Both the position numbers and the translations under genes were made by a program. The notes under the pieces were generated by a model, which was not told the origin of the DNA, searched no databases, and saw only the letters and a list, made by a program, of their open reading frames with translations. Below, piece by piece: positions 1 through 8,531 of a DNA stretch of 64,000 nt (its first letter is position 1; every line of letters starts with the position of its first letter). The stretch comes from an uncultured Bacteroidales bacterium. Its GTDB lineage: Bacteria > Bacteroidota > Bacteroidia > Bacteroidales > UBA932. Location: positions 41,464 to 105,463 of the forward strand of contig CANRID010000003.1 in the NCBI GenBank assembly GCA_947630665.1, read 5' to 3'.

Positions 1-81
1 TTCACCGTTCAGGTCGGTAATCAGACCCTCCGGCTGAAATGCCTTACCACCCGCCAATGGCAGACTCCGAATAAAAAATAA
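1..81 (+). CDS. C-terminal end of an unidentified protein (partial)
   Basis: An open frame enters from the left edge and ends at a TAA at 79-81, giving 26 residues that finish in TPNKK. It is followed 23 bp later by a strong hairpin with a T-tract on the plus strand (105-140), which fits the end of a plus-strand transcription unit. Too little is present to recognise a family, and the frame could be chance. Confidence 0.5.
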   Translation, partial: FTVQVGNQTLRLKCLTTRQWQTPNKK

Positions 82-104
82 TCGGACAGGGCCAAATAAA
101 ATTC

Positions 105-140
105 AAACGGGACAAAAGTGAATTTTCCTTTGTCCCGTTT
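105..140. terminator. Intrinsic terminator between convergent genes
   Basis: A perfect 12-bp inverted repeat (AAACGGGACAAA at 105-116, its complement at 129-140) has a 12-nt loop and runs into TTTTTATATTTT on the plus strand. The minus-strand side is also T-rich, so it may also stop transcription from rpmE2. Confidence 0.85.
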
Positions 141-203
141 TTATATTTTCTCGCCGAAGCGATAATGAAGATCTTCGGTATTCGAGCTTCTTTTCTGTTG
201 AAT

Positions 204-449
204 TTATTTCTTTTTATAACGGCTGTAGAATTTATCGACACGTCCGGCGGTATCCACCAATTTCATCTTGCCGGTGTAGAACGGATGGGATGTGTTGGAG
301 ATTTCCAGTTTGACCAGCGGATAGGTAACTCCGTCGATTTCTATATTTTCTCTCGTATTGACACAGGAACGTGTAATAAATGTGTAGTCGTTAGACATAT
401 CCTTGAAAACGACAAGGCGGTAGTTTTCGGGATGTATTCCTTTTTTCAT
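204..449 (-). CDS. rpmE2: 50S ribosomal protein L31 type B
   Basis: The 81-residue product is a structural protein of the large ribosomal subunit. It has the L31 layout: an N-terminal [10 protein letters not shown] motif and a C-terminal block with HPFYTGK and a basic KFYSRYKKK tail. It contains a single cysteine (about residue 29) and no CxxC pairs, so it is the zinc-free type B form. In many bacteria such forms replace the zinc-binding form under zinc limitation, but no Zur-type site is evident here. A good Bacteroidetes-type promoter lies 28 bp upstream of the ATG, so it is probably transcribed on its own. Confidence 0.95.
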   Translation of the reverse strand: MKKGIHPENYRLVVFKDMSNDYTFITRSCVNTRENIEIDGVTYPLVKLEISNTSHPFYTGKMKLVDTAGRVDKFYSRYKKK

Positions 450-476
450 TTCGATTTGATTTTAAATTACGGGTGG

Positions 477-508
477 CAAAGATAACAATCTTTTTTTGTT
501 CCTGCAAA
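477..508 (-). promoter_or_regulatory. Bacteroidetes-type promoter of rpmE2
   Basis: On the minus strand a -7 element TATCTTTG (477-484) is preceded by a -33 element TTTG (505-508) with 20 bp between them. This matches the Bacteroidetes sigma-ABfr consensus TTTG / TAnnTTTG. The initiation point would fall about 20 nt before the rpmE2 start codon. Confidence 0.75.
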
Positions 509-546
509 ATACTGATAAAAATACAGGATTATTTTTTGCCGGCGTC

Positions 547-1299
547 TTAGTTCCGGTTGGCGGTTTTGGCCAGCAGCTTCAATATTTCCAAATACAGCCA
601 GATCAAAGTAACCATCAGGCCGAAAGCTCCGTACCATTCCATATACTTGGGCGCTCCGGCTTCAGCCGCCTGTTCGATGAAATTGTAATCCATCAGAAGG
701 CTGAATGCCGCAACGGCTACGATTACGATACTGATGCCGATGCTCAGCGGGGTGCTTCCGTGCAGCAGGGTAAGGTTCACTCCGAACAATGACAGCAGCA
801 TGCTCCCTATGTAAAATACTAAGATGGTGATCAAGGAGATCGTCATGACTTTCATAAATGTGCCGTTGACCTTAATCCAGCCGAACCGGTAAACGGTAAA
901 CATTATGAGTGAGCAAAGCAGGGTAATGATAACCGCATTGGAGATTATGTTGGGCGCCGTCGCAGCAAATGCATTATTATACATGGCGGAAATGGCACCC
1001 AGGAACAATCCTTCCAGTAATGCATAAATAGGGGAGAGGAAAGGAGCGGTTTTGGGAGCGAAACTGATTATCATAGCCAGCACGAAGCCTCCCAACAAGC
1101 CTCCCCACATCCACGGGGTAACGGAGCCGGGATCGATGGATTCATAAAATACTTTCCAAGTGTAGGCGGCTCCCGCAATGACCATCGCCAGCAATAGCAA
1201 TGCTTTGGTAGCGGTGCCTTTTACCGTCATGATTCCGCTCTCTCCCTCGGTCAGGGCTGAGCGTCTGAAGATTTTTTCGCTTAAAACAGGATTTGCCAT
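547..1299 (-). CDS. Bax inhibitor-1 / YccA family membrane protein
   Basis: The 250-residue protein has a soluble N-terminus of about 30 residues, then seven hydrophobic segments (first at about 34-52). It ends with the pair of segments typical of the BI-1/YetJ fold, including an LMDYNFIE block with a conserved aspartate. Characterised BI-1 relatives such as B. subtilis YetJ are pH-sensitive Ca2+ leak channels, with aspartates near the C-terminus acting as a pH sensor. The physiological role in Bacteroidetes is unknown. It starts 12 bp after the muramidase gene and is probably co-transcribed with it. Confidence 0.88.
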   Translation of the reverse strand: MANPVLSEKIFRRSALTEGESGIMTVKGTATKALLLLAMVIAGAAYTWKVFYESIDPGSVTPWMWGGLLGGFVLAMIISFAPKTAPFLSPIYALLEGLFLGAISAMYNNAFAATAPNIISNAVIITLLCSLIMFTVYRFGWIKVNGTFMKVMTISLITILVFYIGSMLLSLFGVNLTLLHGSTPLSIGISIVIVAVAAFSLLMDYNFIEQAAEAGAPKYMEWYGAFGLMVTLIWLYLEILKLLAKTANRN

Positions 1300-1311
1300 T
1301 TTTCGTATATT

Positions 1312-2562
1312 TTAATTATTTTTAATCCGGTACAATTGTTCGTCTTGGTAAAGCAACAGCTTTTTTGTCTTCCGGATCCATTTCTGTTCCTCTACTTTTA
1401 TGTGTTCTCTTACCTCTTCCCAGTCTTCCTCTCCCTGTACGTAATCGATGAGTTCCTTATCGCCCAGCAGCAATTCTATGGCCGTTTTATCGTTACCGGC
1501 TTCGTACTTTCCGGGCCTGAATCCGAATCCGGAACAGTTTTCACGGATAAAACGCATGATTCTCAAATTATGTGCCAGTGCATGATATTGAAGGTTGGGG
1601 TTCAGTAACAGCTGGAAACCGTAGCAACATTCTCCCGAATATTTATGGAATACGGGAATGAATTTTATCCAGCGGATATATACTCCCGGATCGTAAAGGG
1701 GATGTGCGGGATCGTTCCAGCCGGCATAACCTTTTTCGGAATTGTAGCTGTTTAATTCTTCCAGAAAAGGCGCCCCGAAAAGTTCGAATGGCCGGGTGGT
1801 GCCTCTGCCTTCGCTGACATTGGTCCCTTCCCACAGACATTGTCCGGAATAAAAATGGGCGGTGAACAGTCCCGGAAAATTGGGGGAGGGGGGAATGCTC
1901 CAGGGCAGCAGATCCTTGTTGCCCGGCGAGGCTTTATAGGAAATGATATGCAGCGGGAATTTGGCATTTATCTCATTATATAGATAATAGGCGAGTTCCC
2001 CGATAGTCAGTCCGTGCCTGTGTAGAATACCTTCAATCCCTATGAAAGAACGGTATCCGGCCCGAAGCATCGTCCCTTCCACTTGCCTGCCGGCGGGATT
2101 GGCCCGGTCTATGATATATACCGATAAATTGATTTCCCCGTTTTTCAAGGTCTTGAAAAGATTGAAAAGGGTGCTGGAAAAAGTATAGTACCGGCTGCCA
2201 GCATCCTGCAATTCGATTATCAGAGCATCCAGATCTGCCAGTTTGTCCGCCGAGGCTTCCAAAGACTCCTCCGTGCTCCCGTACAGGGAGATAAACTCTA
2301 CGGATTCCATTCCCGGTATATTCCGCCTCAGGTTTTCATATTCTTTCGTTTCATCCAGTTTGACCTGGTCCTGCAATTCGCCGAACAACCCGTGTTCGGG
2401 CATGAATATCCTTTTCAATACTCGTTTTTTTGCCAAGGTCTCAAAAAGATATTCTCCGGTCTCGGGATGCCAGGCCGTCTGATTGCATAAAATGCCGATG
2501 CGTCCGTTTTTAAGCACTAAGTCGGGTTGGTCGAACAGCGGAGTGGTTCTGAATGAAAACAT
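1312..2562 (-). CDS. namZ: DUF1343 protein, NamZ-like exo-beta-N-acetylmuramidase
   Basis: The 416-residue protein belongs to the DUF1343 family, whose members NamZ of B. subtilis and of Tannerella forsythia release terminal MurNAc from peptidoglycan fragments. Visible family signatures are GILCNQTAW near the N-terminus, FMPEHGLFG, ELQDAGSRYYTF and NVSEGRGTTRPFE. No signal peptide is apparent at this start, so a cytoplasmic or otherwise exported form should be considered. It lies 19 bp after glmM, another amino-sugar/cell-wall gene, and 12 bp before the BI-1 gene. Assignment to the family is secure; the exact substrate is inferred. Confidence 0.85.
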   Translation of the reverse strand: MFSFRTTPLFDQPDLVLKNGRIGILCNQTAWHPETGEYLFETLAKKRVLKRIFMPEHGLFGELQDQVKLDETKEYENLRRNIPGMESVEFISLYGSTEESLEASADKLADLDALIIELQDAGSRYYTFSSTLFNLFKTLKNGEINLSVYIIDRANPAGRQVEGTMLRAGYRSFIGIEGILHRHGLTIGELAYYLYNEINAKFPLHIISYKASPGNKDLLPWSIPPSPNFPGLFTAHFYSGQCLWEGTNVSEGRGTTRPFELFGAPFLEELNSYNSEKGYAGWNDPAHPLYDPGVYIRWIKFIPVFHKYSGECCYGFQLLLNPNLQYHALAHNLRIMRFIRENCSGFGFRPGKYEAGNDKTAIELLLGDKELIDYVQGEEDWEEVREHIKVEEQKWIRKTKKLLLYQDEQLYRIKNN

Positions 2563-2581
2563 ATTATAACGGATGGTTAAT

Positions 2582-3973
2582 CTAATCTATGATTTTTTCT
2601 ATATTCCGGATGATTTCCTGTGCCAGGGCATTTGCCTGCTGTTCGGTAGGAGCTTCCGAATAAACACGGATGATCGGTTCGGTATTGGATTTTCTCAGGT
2701 GTACCCAGGAGCGCGTTGCATCGAAATCTATTTTTACCCCGTCTATGTCCGTTATCTTTTCTCCGGAATATTGTTCTTTGATTGCCGCGAAAATCTTTTC
2801 GACCGGAGTCTTCTCCGACAGTTCGATTCTATTTTTGGAGATGAAATAAGGAGGGTACGTATCGCGCAAAGCGGATGCTGTCAGGCCTTTGCGGGCCATA
2901 TTGCTCAAAAACAGCGCAATGCCCATATATGCATCCCTTCCGTAATGCAGAGCCGGGAAAATGACTCCTCCGTTCCCTTCCCCGCCGATTACCGCGCCTG
3001 TTTCCCGCATTTTCGTGGTTACGTTCACTTCTCCTACGGCGGCGGAGTAATATTTTTCTCCTTTTTTCTCGGTTATGTCACGTAAGGCTCTGGTAGAAGA
3101 TAAATTGGATACGGTCGGTCCTTTTTTGCTGTCTAAAACATAGTCGGCCACCGAAACCAACGTGTATTCCTCTCCGAAGGGCGTTCCGTCTTCGCAGATA
3201 AGTGCGAGCCGGTCCACATCCGGATCTACCGAAATGCCTAAATCCGCATTCTCGCTTTTAACGGCGGCGGAAAGTCCCGTAAGATTTTGGGGAAGAGGTT
3301 CCGGATTATGGGCGAATTTGCCGGTAGGCTCGCAATTTAAGCAAATGCAGGTTACTCCAAGCGCTTCCAATAAGGCGGGCATGGTGCAGCCTCCTACGGA
3401 ATTGACAGCATCCAGCACCACTTTGAATCCGGCCCTGTAAATCGCTTCCTTATCCACTAACGGATTCTGCAATACGGCCTCTATGTGCCGCTCCGTAAAA
3501 TCTTTCCGTTCTATTTTTCCGAGCCGGTCCACCTCCGCAAATACGAAATCTTCCGCTTCCGCTATTTTCAGCAGTTCCTCCCCCTGGGCGGCGGTCAGAA
3601 ATTCTCCGTTTTCATTCAATAGTTTAAGCGCGTTCCATTGCTGGGGATTGTGGGAAGCCGTAAGAATGATGCCTCCGTCTGCCCCCTCGAAAATAACGGC
3701 CATTTCCGTTGTGGGCGTGGATGCGAGCCCCGCGTCGATTACATCGATTCCGCAGGCCATTAAGGTTCCGCATACCAATGATTCCACCATTTTTCCCGAC
3801 AACCTTGCGTCTCGTCCCACTACTACTTTATAGCAGGATTTATCCGGGAACTTGCGTTTGAGCTGCACGGTATAAGCGGCCGTAAATTTGACGATGTCTA
3901 TGGGCGTGAGTGCATCTGAAATTTTGCCTCCGATCGTTCCCCGTATGCCGGAGATAGATTTAATGAGCGTCAT
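2582..3973 (-). CDS. glmM: Phosphoglucosamine mutase (alpha-D-phosphohexomutase family)
   Basis: The 463-residue enzyme interconverts hexosamine 6-phosphate and 1-phosphate on the way to UDP-GlcNAc. All four family landmarks are visible: the catalytic phosphoserine in TASHNP (Ser107), the metal loop DPDVDR, a sugar-binding loop GGEGNGG, and the C-terminal phosphate-binding SNTEP. The GEGNGG loop differs from the E. coli GlmM loop, so a phosphomannomutase activity remains possible. The chosen ATG gives the normal family length. It heads a minus-strand run with namZ and the BI-1 gene. A possible -7 element lies about 170 bp upstream. Confidence 0.82.
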   Translation of the reverse strand: MTLIKSISGIRGTIGGKISDALTPIDIVKFTAAYTVQLKRKFPDKSCYKVVVGRDARLSGKMVESLVCGTLMACGIDVIDAGLASTPTTEMAVIFEGADGGIILTASHNPQQWNALKLLNENGEFLTAAQGEELLKIAEAEDFVFAEVDRLGKIERKDFTERHIEAVLQNPLVDKEAIYRAGFKVVLDAVNSVGGCTMPALLEALGVTCICLNCEPTGKFAHNPEPLPQNLTGLSAAVKSENADLGISVDPDVDRLALICEDGTPFGEEYTLVSVADYVLDSKKGPTVSNLSSTRALRDITEKKGEKYYSAAVGEVNVTTKMRETGAVIGGEGNGGVIFPALHYGRDAYMGIALFLSNMARKGLTASALRDTYPPYFISKNRIELSEKTPVEKIFAAIKEQYSGEKITDIDGVKIDFDATRSWVHLRKSNTEPIIRVYSEAPTEQQANALAQEIIRNIEKIID

Positions 3974-4145
3974 AATATTGATATTTTAAGTCTTTTCTTC
4001 TTATTTTTCCTTCCTCTTCCATAATCCCGTTACTCAGGAGGATACGGGATGTTTTATTCAGAAATCTGCTTTTGGTCGTATGCAAACTGTTTATGATATC
4101 CGGCAGACGCGCCGGTCTATGATAGGATTCGTTCATGTTACGCCG

Positions 4146-4153
4146 CAAAGATA
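4146..4153 (-). promoter_or_regulatory. Possible -7 element upstream of glmM
   Basis: TATCTTTG on the minus strand matches the Bacteroidetes TAnnTTTG element exactly. The expected upstream TTTG is not evident at the right spacing, and the implied leader would be about 170 nt, so this is tentative. Confidence 0.4.
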
Positions 4154-4214
4154 GAAAAAAATTGCAGAAATCCGGAAATTTGCCTCCGGTCTTTCTTTTC
4201 AAGCTTCGTGCCAT

Positions 4215-4255
4215 AAAAAGGCCCCTGAAAGTTTTTTGTCTGACTCTTAGGGGCC
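4215..4255 (-). terminator. Terminator of the V-ATPase operon
   Basis: The inverted repeat GGCCCCT (4220-4226) and AGGGGCC (4249-4255) is followed on the minus strand by TTTTT (4215-4219). It lies 59 bp beyond the stop codon of the K-subunit gene. Confidence 0.8.
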
Positions 4256-4313
4256 GGTCCGTCATTTTTGAGAATCCTCTTTTCTTCCGGATTCTCTTTT
4301 TATTTTTATCGTA

Positions 4314-4787
<474 letters not shown>

Positions 4788-4794
4788 TTAGTTG

Positions 4795-6582
4795 TTATGA
4801 TTCTTTTTGTTTGGTCAGCGGTTTGTAGGCGCGGCCGCCTCCTTCGAATCCCGCATTTTTATAAAATTCCACAAACGTCAGACGCATCGGGTGGACGAAA
4901 GCTCCCAGCGCGGAGAGCAACAATACGGCCGTATGCCCTACGATAAGCATTAAAACGGTAAAAAACCATCCTGCATACGGGATGCCGCTCATTTGCAATG
5001 CCACGGAATTCACCACCATCCCCAGGATGCCTCCGGCGGTTCCCAATCCGAACAGGCGGATATAGGAAAGCATGTCTCCGAATACTCCGGTGATGTCGTA
5101 AAATGCCGTTACTCCTTTGAAGACCCTTACGAAAATGTTTTTATTGTCGGAAGTGAACAAAAGAATCAGCAAGGAGCCCGCGATACCGATGTAATTGATA
5201 AAGGACGGGTAATCGAATTCCATCTGCATGGATGCATACGCTATGGCGCACCAGCTTATAAGGATTGCCCACCCTATATTGTGCAGCCCTGCCTGGATGC
5301 CCCGCGTGCGGATCATATAGATCGCATTGAGAATGCGTGCGAACACGATTTGCACCAATCCGAAAATGATGGCGAACCAAAACATTTTCATGTCGGAAAA
5401 GAACAGGCTTTTGAGACTCTCTGACATGGGCAGGATTTCATAGAGCTTGGCTCCGAAAAAAGTTCCGCTGAGCGCCGGCATGATAATGGCGCCTATACCG
5501 AGCCATGCTATCAGTTTTCCGTATCCTTTATATTTAGGCATTTTAAAAGCGACGAACAATCCTGCGACCAACAGTACCAGACCGTATCCCATATCTCCTA
5601 AACATAAGCCGAAAAACAGCATATAGAAGGGGGCGAAATAAGGCGTCAGATCCAGTTCTCCGTACCGGGGCAGCATATACAGTTCCCCGATAGGTTCGTA
5701 TAACTTGGTAAAGAAATTGTTTTTCAGTTTAATAGGCGGATTATCCTCCGTCTTGGCCTTTTCCGAAAAATAATATACATTGTTCTTTTCCAGAAATTCA
5801 TTTACCTGAGAGTCGATTTCGGCAGGAGCGAAGCCTTCGAAAATGGCGATCGTGTCTTCCGCCTGCATGCGGGAGCCGTTGCGGGCCATGTACAGATCCA
5901 GCTCGGAGGAAAGCTCATCCATCCTTTCCTGCAATTTCGATGAATTTTCTGCCAGTATCAGCAATTTTTGGTCGTTGGCACTGCTTTTTTCTTCCAATTC
6001 GCGGATAGAATCTTCTATGGCCCTCGCGGATCGTTCCGGGAATTTCGCTTCCGGCAAATCGAACCGGAATTCTTCCCCTTCCGGGGCCAGTATTACGAAG
6101 TAGATTTTATCGTTTTCCTCGTTCAGAATGTGCAGGGCGTATTCTTTTTCCCATCCGGGGTCGAATCTTTTCCGGGAGGAAACATAAAAATGTGGGATCA
6201 GGTGAAGCTGCCGGAATTGATCCGTTTCATCGCCCGTAAATTCTCCCCACGGACGGGAATCGTCCAACTCCCGGACCGCTTCGGCTATAGCTAATTTCAG
6301 TTCTTGACGGAGAGAGAGTTCCTCTTCCGCAGTTTCCAGCATATTTTCCTTCCCGACAGCGGGAGCGTCCTCCATTTTTTGCACTTCTTCCTTCACGGTC
6401 CGGAGCGACTTGAGTACTGCCTGATACCGGGCGATTTCCTCGAAACAGGCTTTCGAATGGGCATCTATCGCCCTGTGCTGGCGGGTTATGTCCACGACCC
6501 CTAAAGACTGAAGATCTTTCAGAAATCGATCCACTTCCTTGTGGAAAACCACGAAAGTGTATTTGGTCATGGTCTTAATCAT
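4795..6582 (-). CDS. ntpI: V-type ATP synthase subunit I (membrane stator)
   Basis: The 595-residue protein is the a/I subunit that, with the K ring, forms the ion path and connects it to the peripheral stalk. The N-terminal half (about 1-310) is soluble and rich in coiled coil. The C-terminal half holds the membrane helices, including the YIRLFGLGTAGG helix that carries the essential arginine facing the ring. The start chosen (MIKTMTKYTF) overlaps the end of ntpD by 8 bp, consistent with coupled translation. A second ATG four codons in, at 6570, is an alternative. Confidence 0.93.
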   Translation of the reverse strand: MIKTMTKYTFVVFHKEVDRFLKDLQSLGVVDITRQHRAIDAHSKACFEEIARYQAVLKSLRTVKEEVQKMEDAPAVGKENMLETAEEELSLRQELKLAIAEAVRELDDSRPWGEFTGDETDQFRQLHLIPHFYVSSRKRFDPGWEKEYALHILNEENDKIYFVILAPEGEEFRFDLPEAKFPERSARAIEDSIRELEEKSSANDQKLLILAENSSKLQERMDELSSELDLYMARNGSRMQAEDTIAIFEGFAPAEIDSQVNEFLEKNNVYYFSEKAKTEDNPPIKLKNNFFTKLYEPIGELYMLPRYGELDLTPYFAPFYMLFFGLCLGDMGYGLVLLVAGLFVAFKMPKYKGYGKLIAWLGIGAIIMPALSGTFFGAKLYEILPMSESLKSLFFSDMKMFWFAIIFGLVQIVFARILNAIYMIRTRGIQAGLHNIGWAILISWCAIAYASMQMEFDYPSFINYIGIAGSLLILLFTSDNKNIFVRVFKGVTAFYDITGVFGDMLSYIRLFGLGTAGGILGMVVNSVALQMSGIPYAGWFFTVLMLIVGHTAVLLLSALGAFVHPMRLTFVEFYKNAGFEGGGRAYKPLTKQKES

Positions 6583-7186
6583 TGCTTTCCTCCTCCTCTT
6601 CTTGCAAGTGTCTTGTCTTTACGATTTTCTGCGAAGCCTTGGACAGGTTTTCCTCGTCTTCCATATATCGTTTTATTTTCCGGATAGCCTCTTGATAGCC
6701 GGGAATCTGCACTTTTTCGTACAAATTCACTTTCTGCGTGGTCTTTTTCCTGGAAAAATCGAGCAGCCTCATTTTTTCCCGATAAATTTCCGATTCGATC
6801 CCGATCTGGGCCAGCTGCTGTAATATCTTTACTCCGTCGGAATACCAAAGCGGCTTTTTGAACAGGTCGAATTCCTTTACATCGTAAATCACTTCTTCCA
6901 ATCCGGGAGTTTTTACTCCGGCGATTTTATCGGTACGCAGAACCACGTCCTTAACGGAAATCAGCCCGGGCTCGAACTCATTCCACAACGCAGCCAGATA
7001 ATCGTACGATTTCAAAGAAGCGGATAATTGTTGTGTCAGTTCTTCGCTTTTGTCTTTCGCACGTTTGACCTCTACCCGGAGCGCACTCTCTTTATTTTTC
7101 AGGGTGGGAAGGGCATTGGTTCTGATCTTGAGTTGTTTGTTCAGATCGTTCAGGGATGTTTTGTTAAATTGGAATTTTATTGCCAT
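6575..7186 (-). CDS. ntpD: V-type ATP synthase subunit D (central stalk)
   Basis: The 203-residue protein forms the central rotor shaft inside the A3B3 head. The sequence is dominated by long amphipathic helices at both ends, the coiled-coil shaft typical of subunit D, and its length is normal for the family. It lies 19 bp after ntpB and overlaps ntpI by 8 bp. No separate F-subunit gene, the usual rotor partner of D, is found in the operon. Confidence 0.92.
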   Translation of the reverse strand: MAIKFQFNKTSLNDLNKQLKIRTNALPTLKNKESALRVEVKRAKDKSEELTQQLSASLKSYDYLAALWNEFEPGLISVKDVVLRTDKIAGVKTPGLEEVIYDVKEFDLFKKPLWYSDGVKILQQLAQIGIESEIYREKMRLLDFSRKKTTQKVNLYEKVQIPGYQEAIRKIKRYMEDEENLSKASQKIVKTRHLQEEEEESND

Positions 7187-7205
7187 CGCGTTCTGTCAAA
7201 ATCAT

Positions 7206-8531
7206 CTATTTATTTCCTTTCCAGTATTTATCCACCAGCGCCTGTTTGATGCCGAGTTCTTCCGGCTTGAAATATTTTCCGAAAAGTTCCCAGGCCGTAT
7301 CCAGCATCTGGTCGATGGTAATATTCACATCGATGGACAGCAGACGGCTGGAGTATTCCTTCGCGTATTCGAGACATCTGAGATCGTAGTCGCTCAGGTC
7401 GAATCCGTTTTCCAGTTTCGTCTTCGCATTGGATGCATCCGCGTACAGCCTTACGCCGGTGTTCATCACTTGTCCGTGGTCTTCCCGGGTTTGTTTCCCG
7501 ATAACCAATTGTTTCAGACGGGAAAGGGAGCGGAACGGATCCACGATGACTTTTCCCGTATCCGAGTCTAATCGCAGAAACAGCTGCCCTTCCGTGATGT
7601 ATCCCGTATTGTCGGGAATGGCATGGGTGATGTCTCCGTCGTTGAGCGTGGTAACGGCAATGATCGTGATGGATCCCCCGTCGGGAAGCTGTACGGCTTT
7701 TTCATAAATTTTAGCCAGATCCGAATACAAAGATCCCGGCATGGAATCTTTGGACGGAATCTGGTCCATACGGTTGCTGACAATCGACAGCGCGTCCGCA
7801 TACAGGGTCATGTCCGTAAGGAGAACCAGCACTTTCTGGTTTTTATCTACGGCGAAATATTCGGCGGCCGTCAGGGCCATATCCGGAATCAGCAACCTTT
7901 CTACCGGAGGCTGTTCCGTAGTGTTTACGAAGCTGATGATTTTATTCAGGGCGCCGGCATTCTCGAACATCTGCTTAAAATACAGATAATCGTCATTTGT
8001 CAGCCCCATGCCTCCCAGAATGATCTTATCTACATCCGCGCGGAGAGCTACATTGGCCATAACCTGATTGTAAGGCTGGTCCGGATTGGCGAAAAACGGA
8101 ATCTTTTGCCCGGAAACCAGCGTATTGTTCAGGTCGATACCGGCGATTCCCGTAGGTATGAGCTGCGAAGGCTGTTTCCTTTTGTAAGGGTTTACGGACG
8201 GTCCTCCGATGAATCTTCTTTCTCCCTCCACTTTGGGCCCGTTGTCGATAGGTTCGCCGTATGCATTGAAAAAGCGTCCCGCCAGTTCATCGCTTACGTT
8301 CAGGGCCGGAGGTTCCCCGAAAAATATTATTTCCGCATCGGTCGGGATGCCCTCCGTTCCCGTGAATACTTGCAGGGTGACTATATCTCCTTTGATTTTC
8401 ACTACCTGGGCCAGTTTTCCGGCTACCGTGGCGAGTTCGTCGTTGGAGACTCCCTGCGCCTTTAATGAAACCGTGGCTTTGGTGATCGCTTCCAGTTGCG
8501 TGTATATTCTTTGAAATGCTTTAGTTGTCAT
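7206..8531 (-). CDS. ntpB: V-type ATP synthase subunit B (regulatory head subunit)
   Basis: The 441-residue protein is the non-catalytic head subunit that alternates with subunit A. It has the N-terminal beta-barrel (about 1-75), a nucleotide-binding-like core without a functional P-loop, and the C-terminal helical domain. Landmarks include FFNAYGEPID, IPTGIAGIDLNN and SRLKQLVIG. Its start overlaps the end of ntpA by 11 bp, which is consistent with translational coupling and 1:1 production. Confidence 0.95.
   Translation of the reverse strand: MTTKAFQRIYTQLEAITKATVSLKAQGVSNDELATVAGKLAQVVKIKGDIVTLQVFTGTEGIPTDAEIIFFGEPPALNVSDELAGRFFNAYGEPIDNGPKVEGERRFIGGPSVNPYKRKQPSQLIPTGIAGIDLNNTLVSGQKIPFFANPDQPYNQVMANVALRADVDKIILGGMGLTNDDYLYFKQMFENAGALNKIISFVNTTEQPPVERLLIPDMALTAAEYFAVDKNQKVLVLLTDMTLYADALSIVSNRMDQIPSKDSMPGSLYSDLAKIYEKAVQLPDGGSITIIAVTTLNDGDITHAIPDNTGYITEGQLFLRLDSDTGKVIVDPFRSLSRLKQLVIGKQTREDHGQVMNTGVRLYADASNAKTKLENGFDLSDYDLRCLEYAKEYSSRLLSIDVNITIDQMLDTAWELFGKYFKPEELGIKQALVDKYWKGNK

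Larger units (their letters stand above)
3974..4313. other. 340-bp non-coding interval between the V-ATPase operon and glmM
   Basis: The interval holds the terminator of the V-ATPase operon (4215-4255) and a second hairpin, GAGAATCC/GGATTCTC (4270-4296), whose T-tract is on the plus strand. It also holds a possible minus-strand -7 element for glmM (4146-4153). Open frames crossing it lack recognisable protein features and overlap these signals, so I treat them as chance. Confidence 0.7.

Noticed and set aside
3960..4265. A 101-residue minus-strand open frame overlapping the start of glmM
   Set aside because: It has no recognisable protein features and covers the V-ATPase terminator and the glmM upstream signals.
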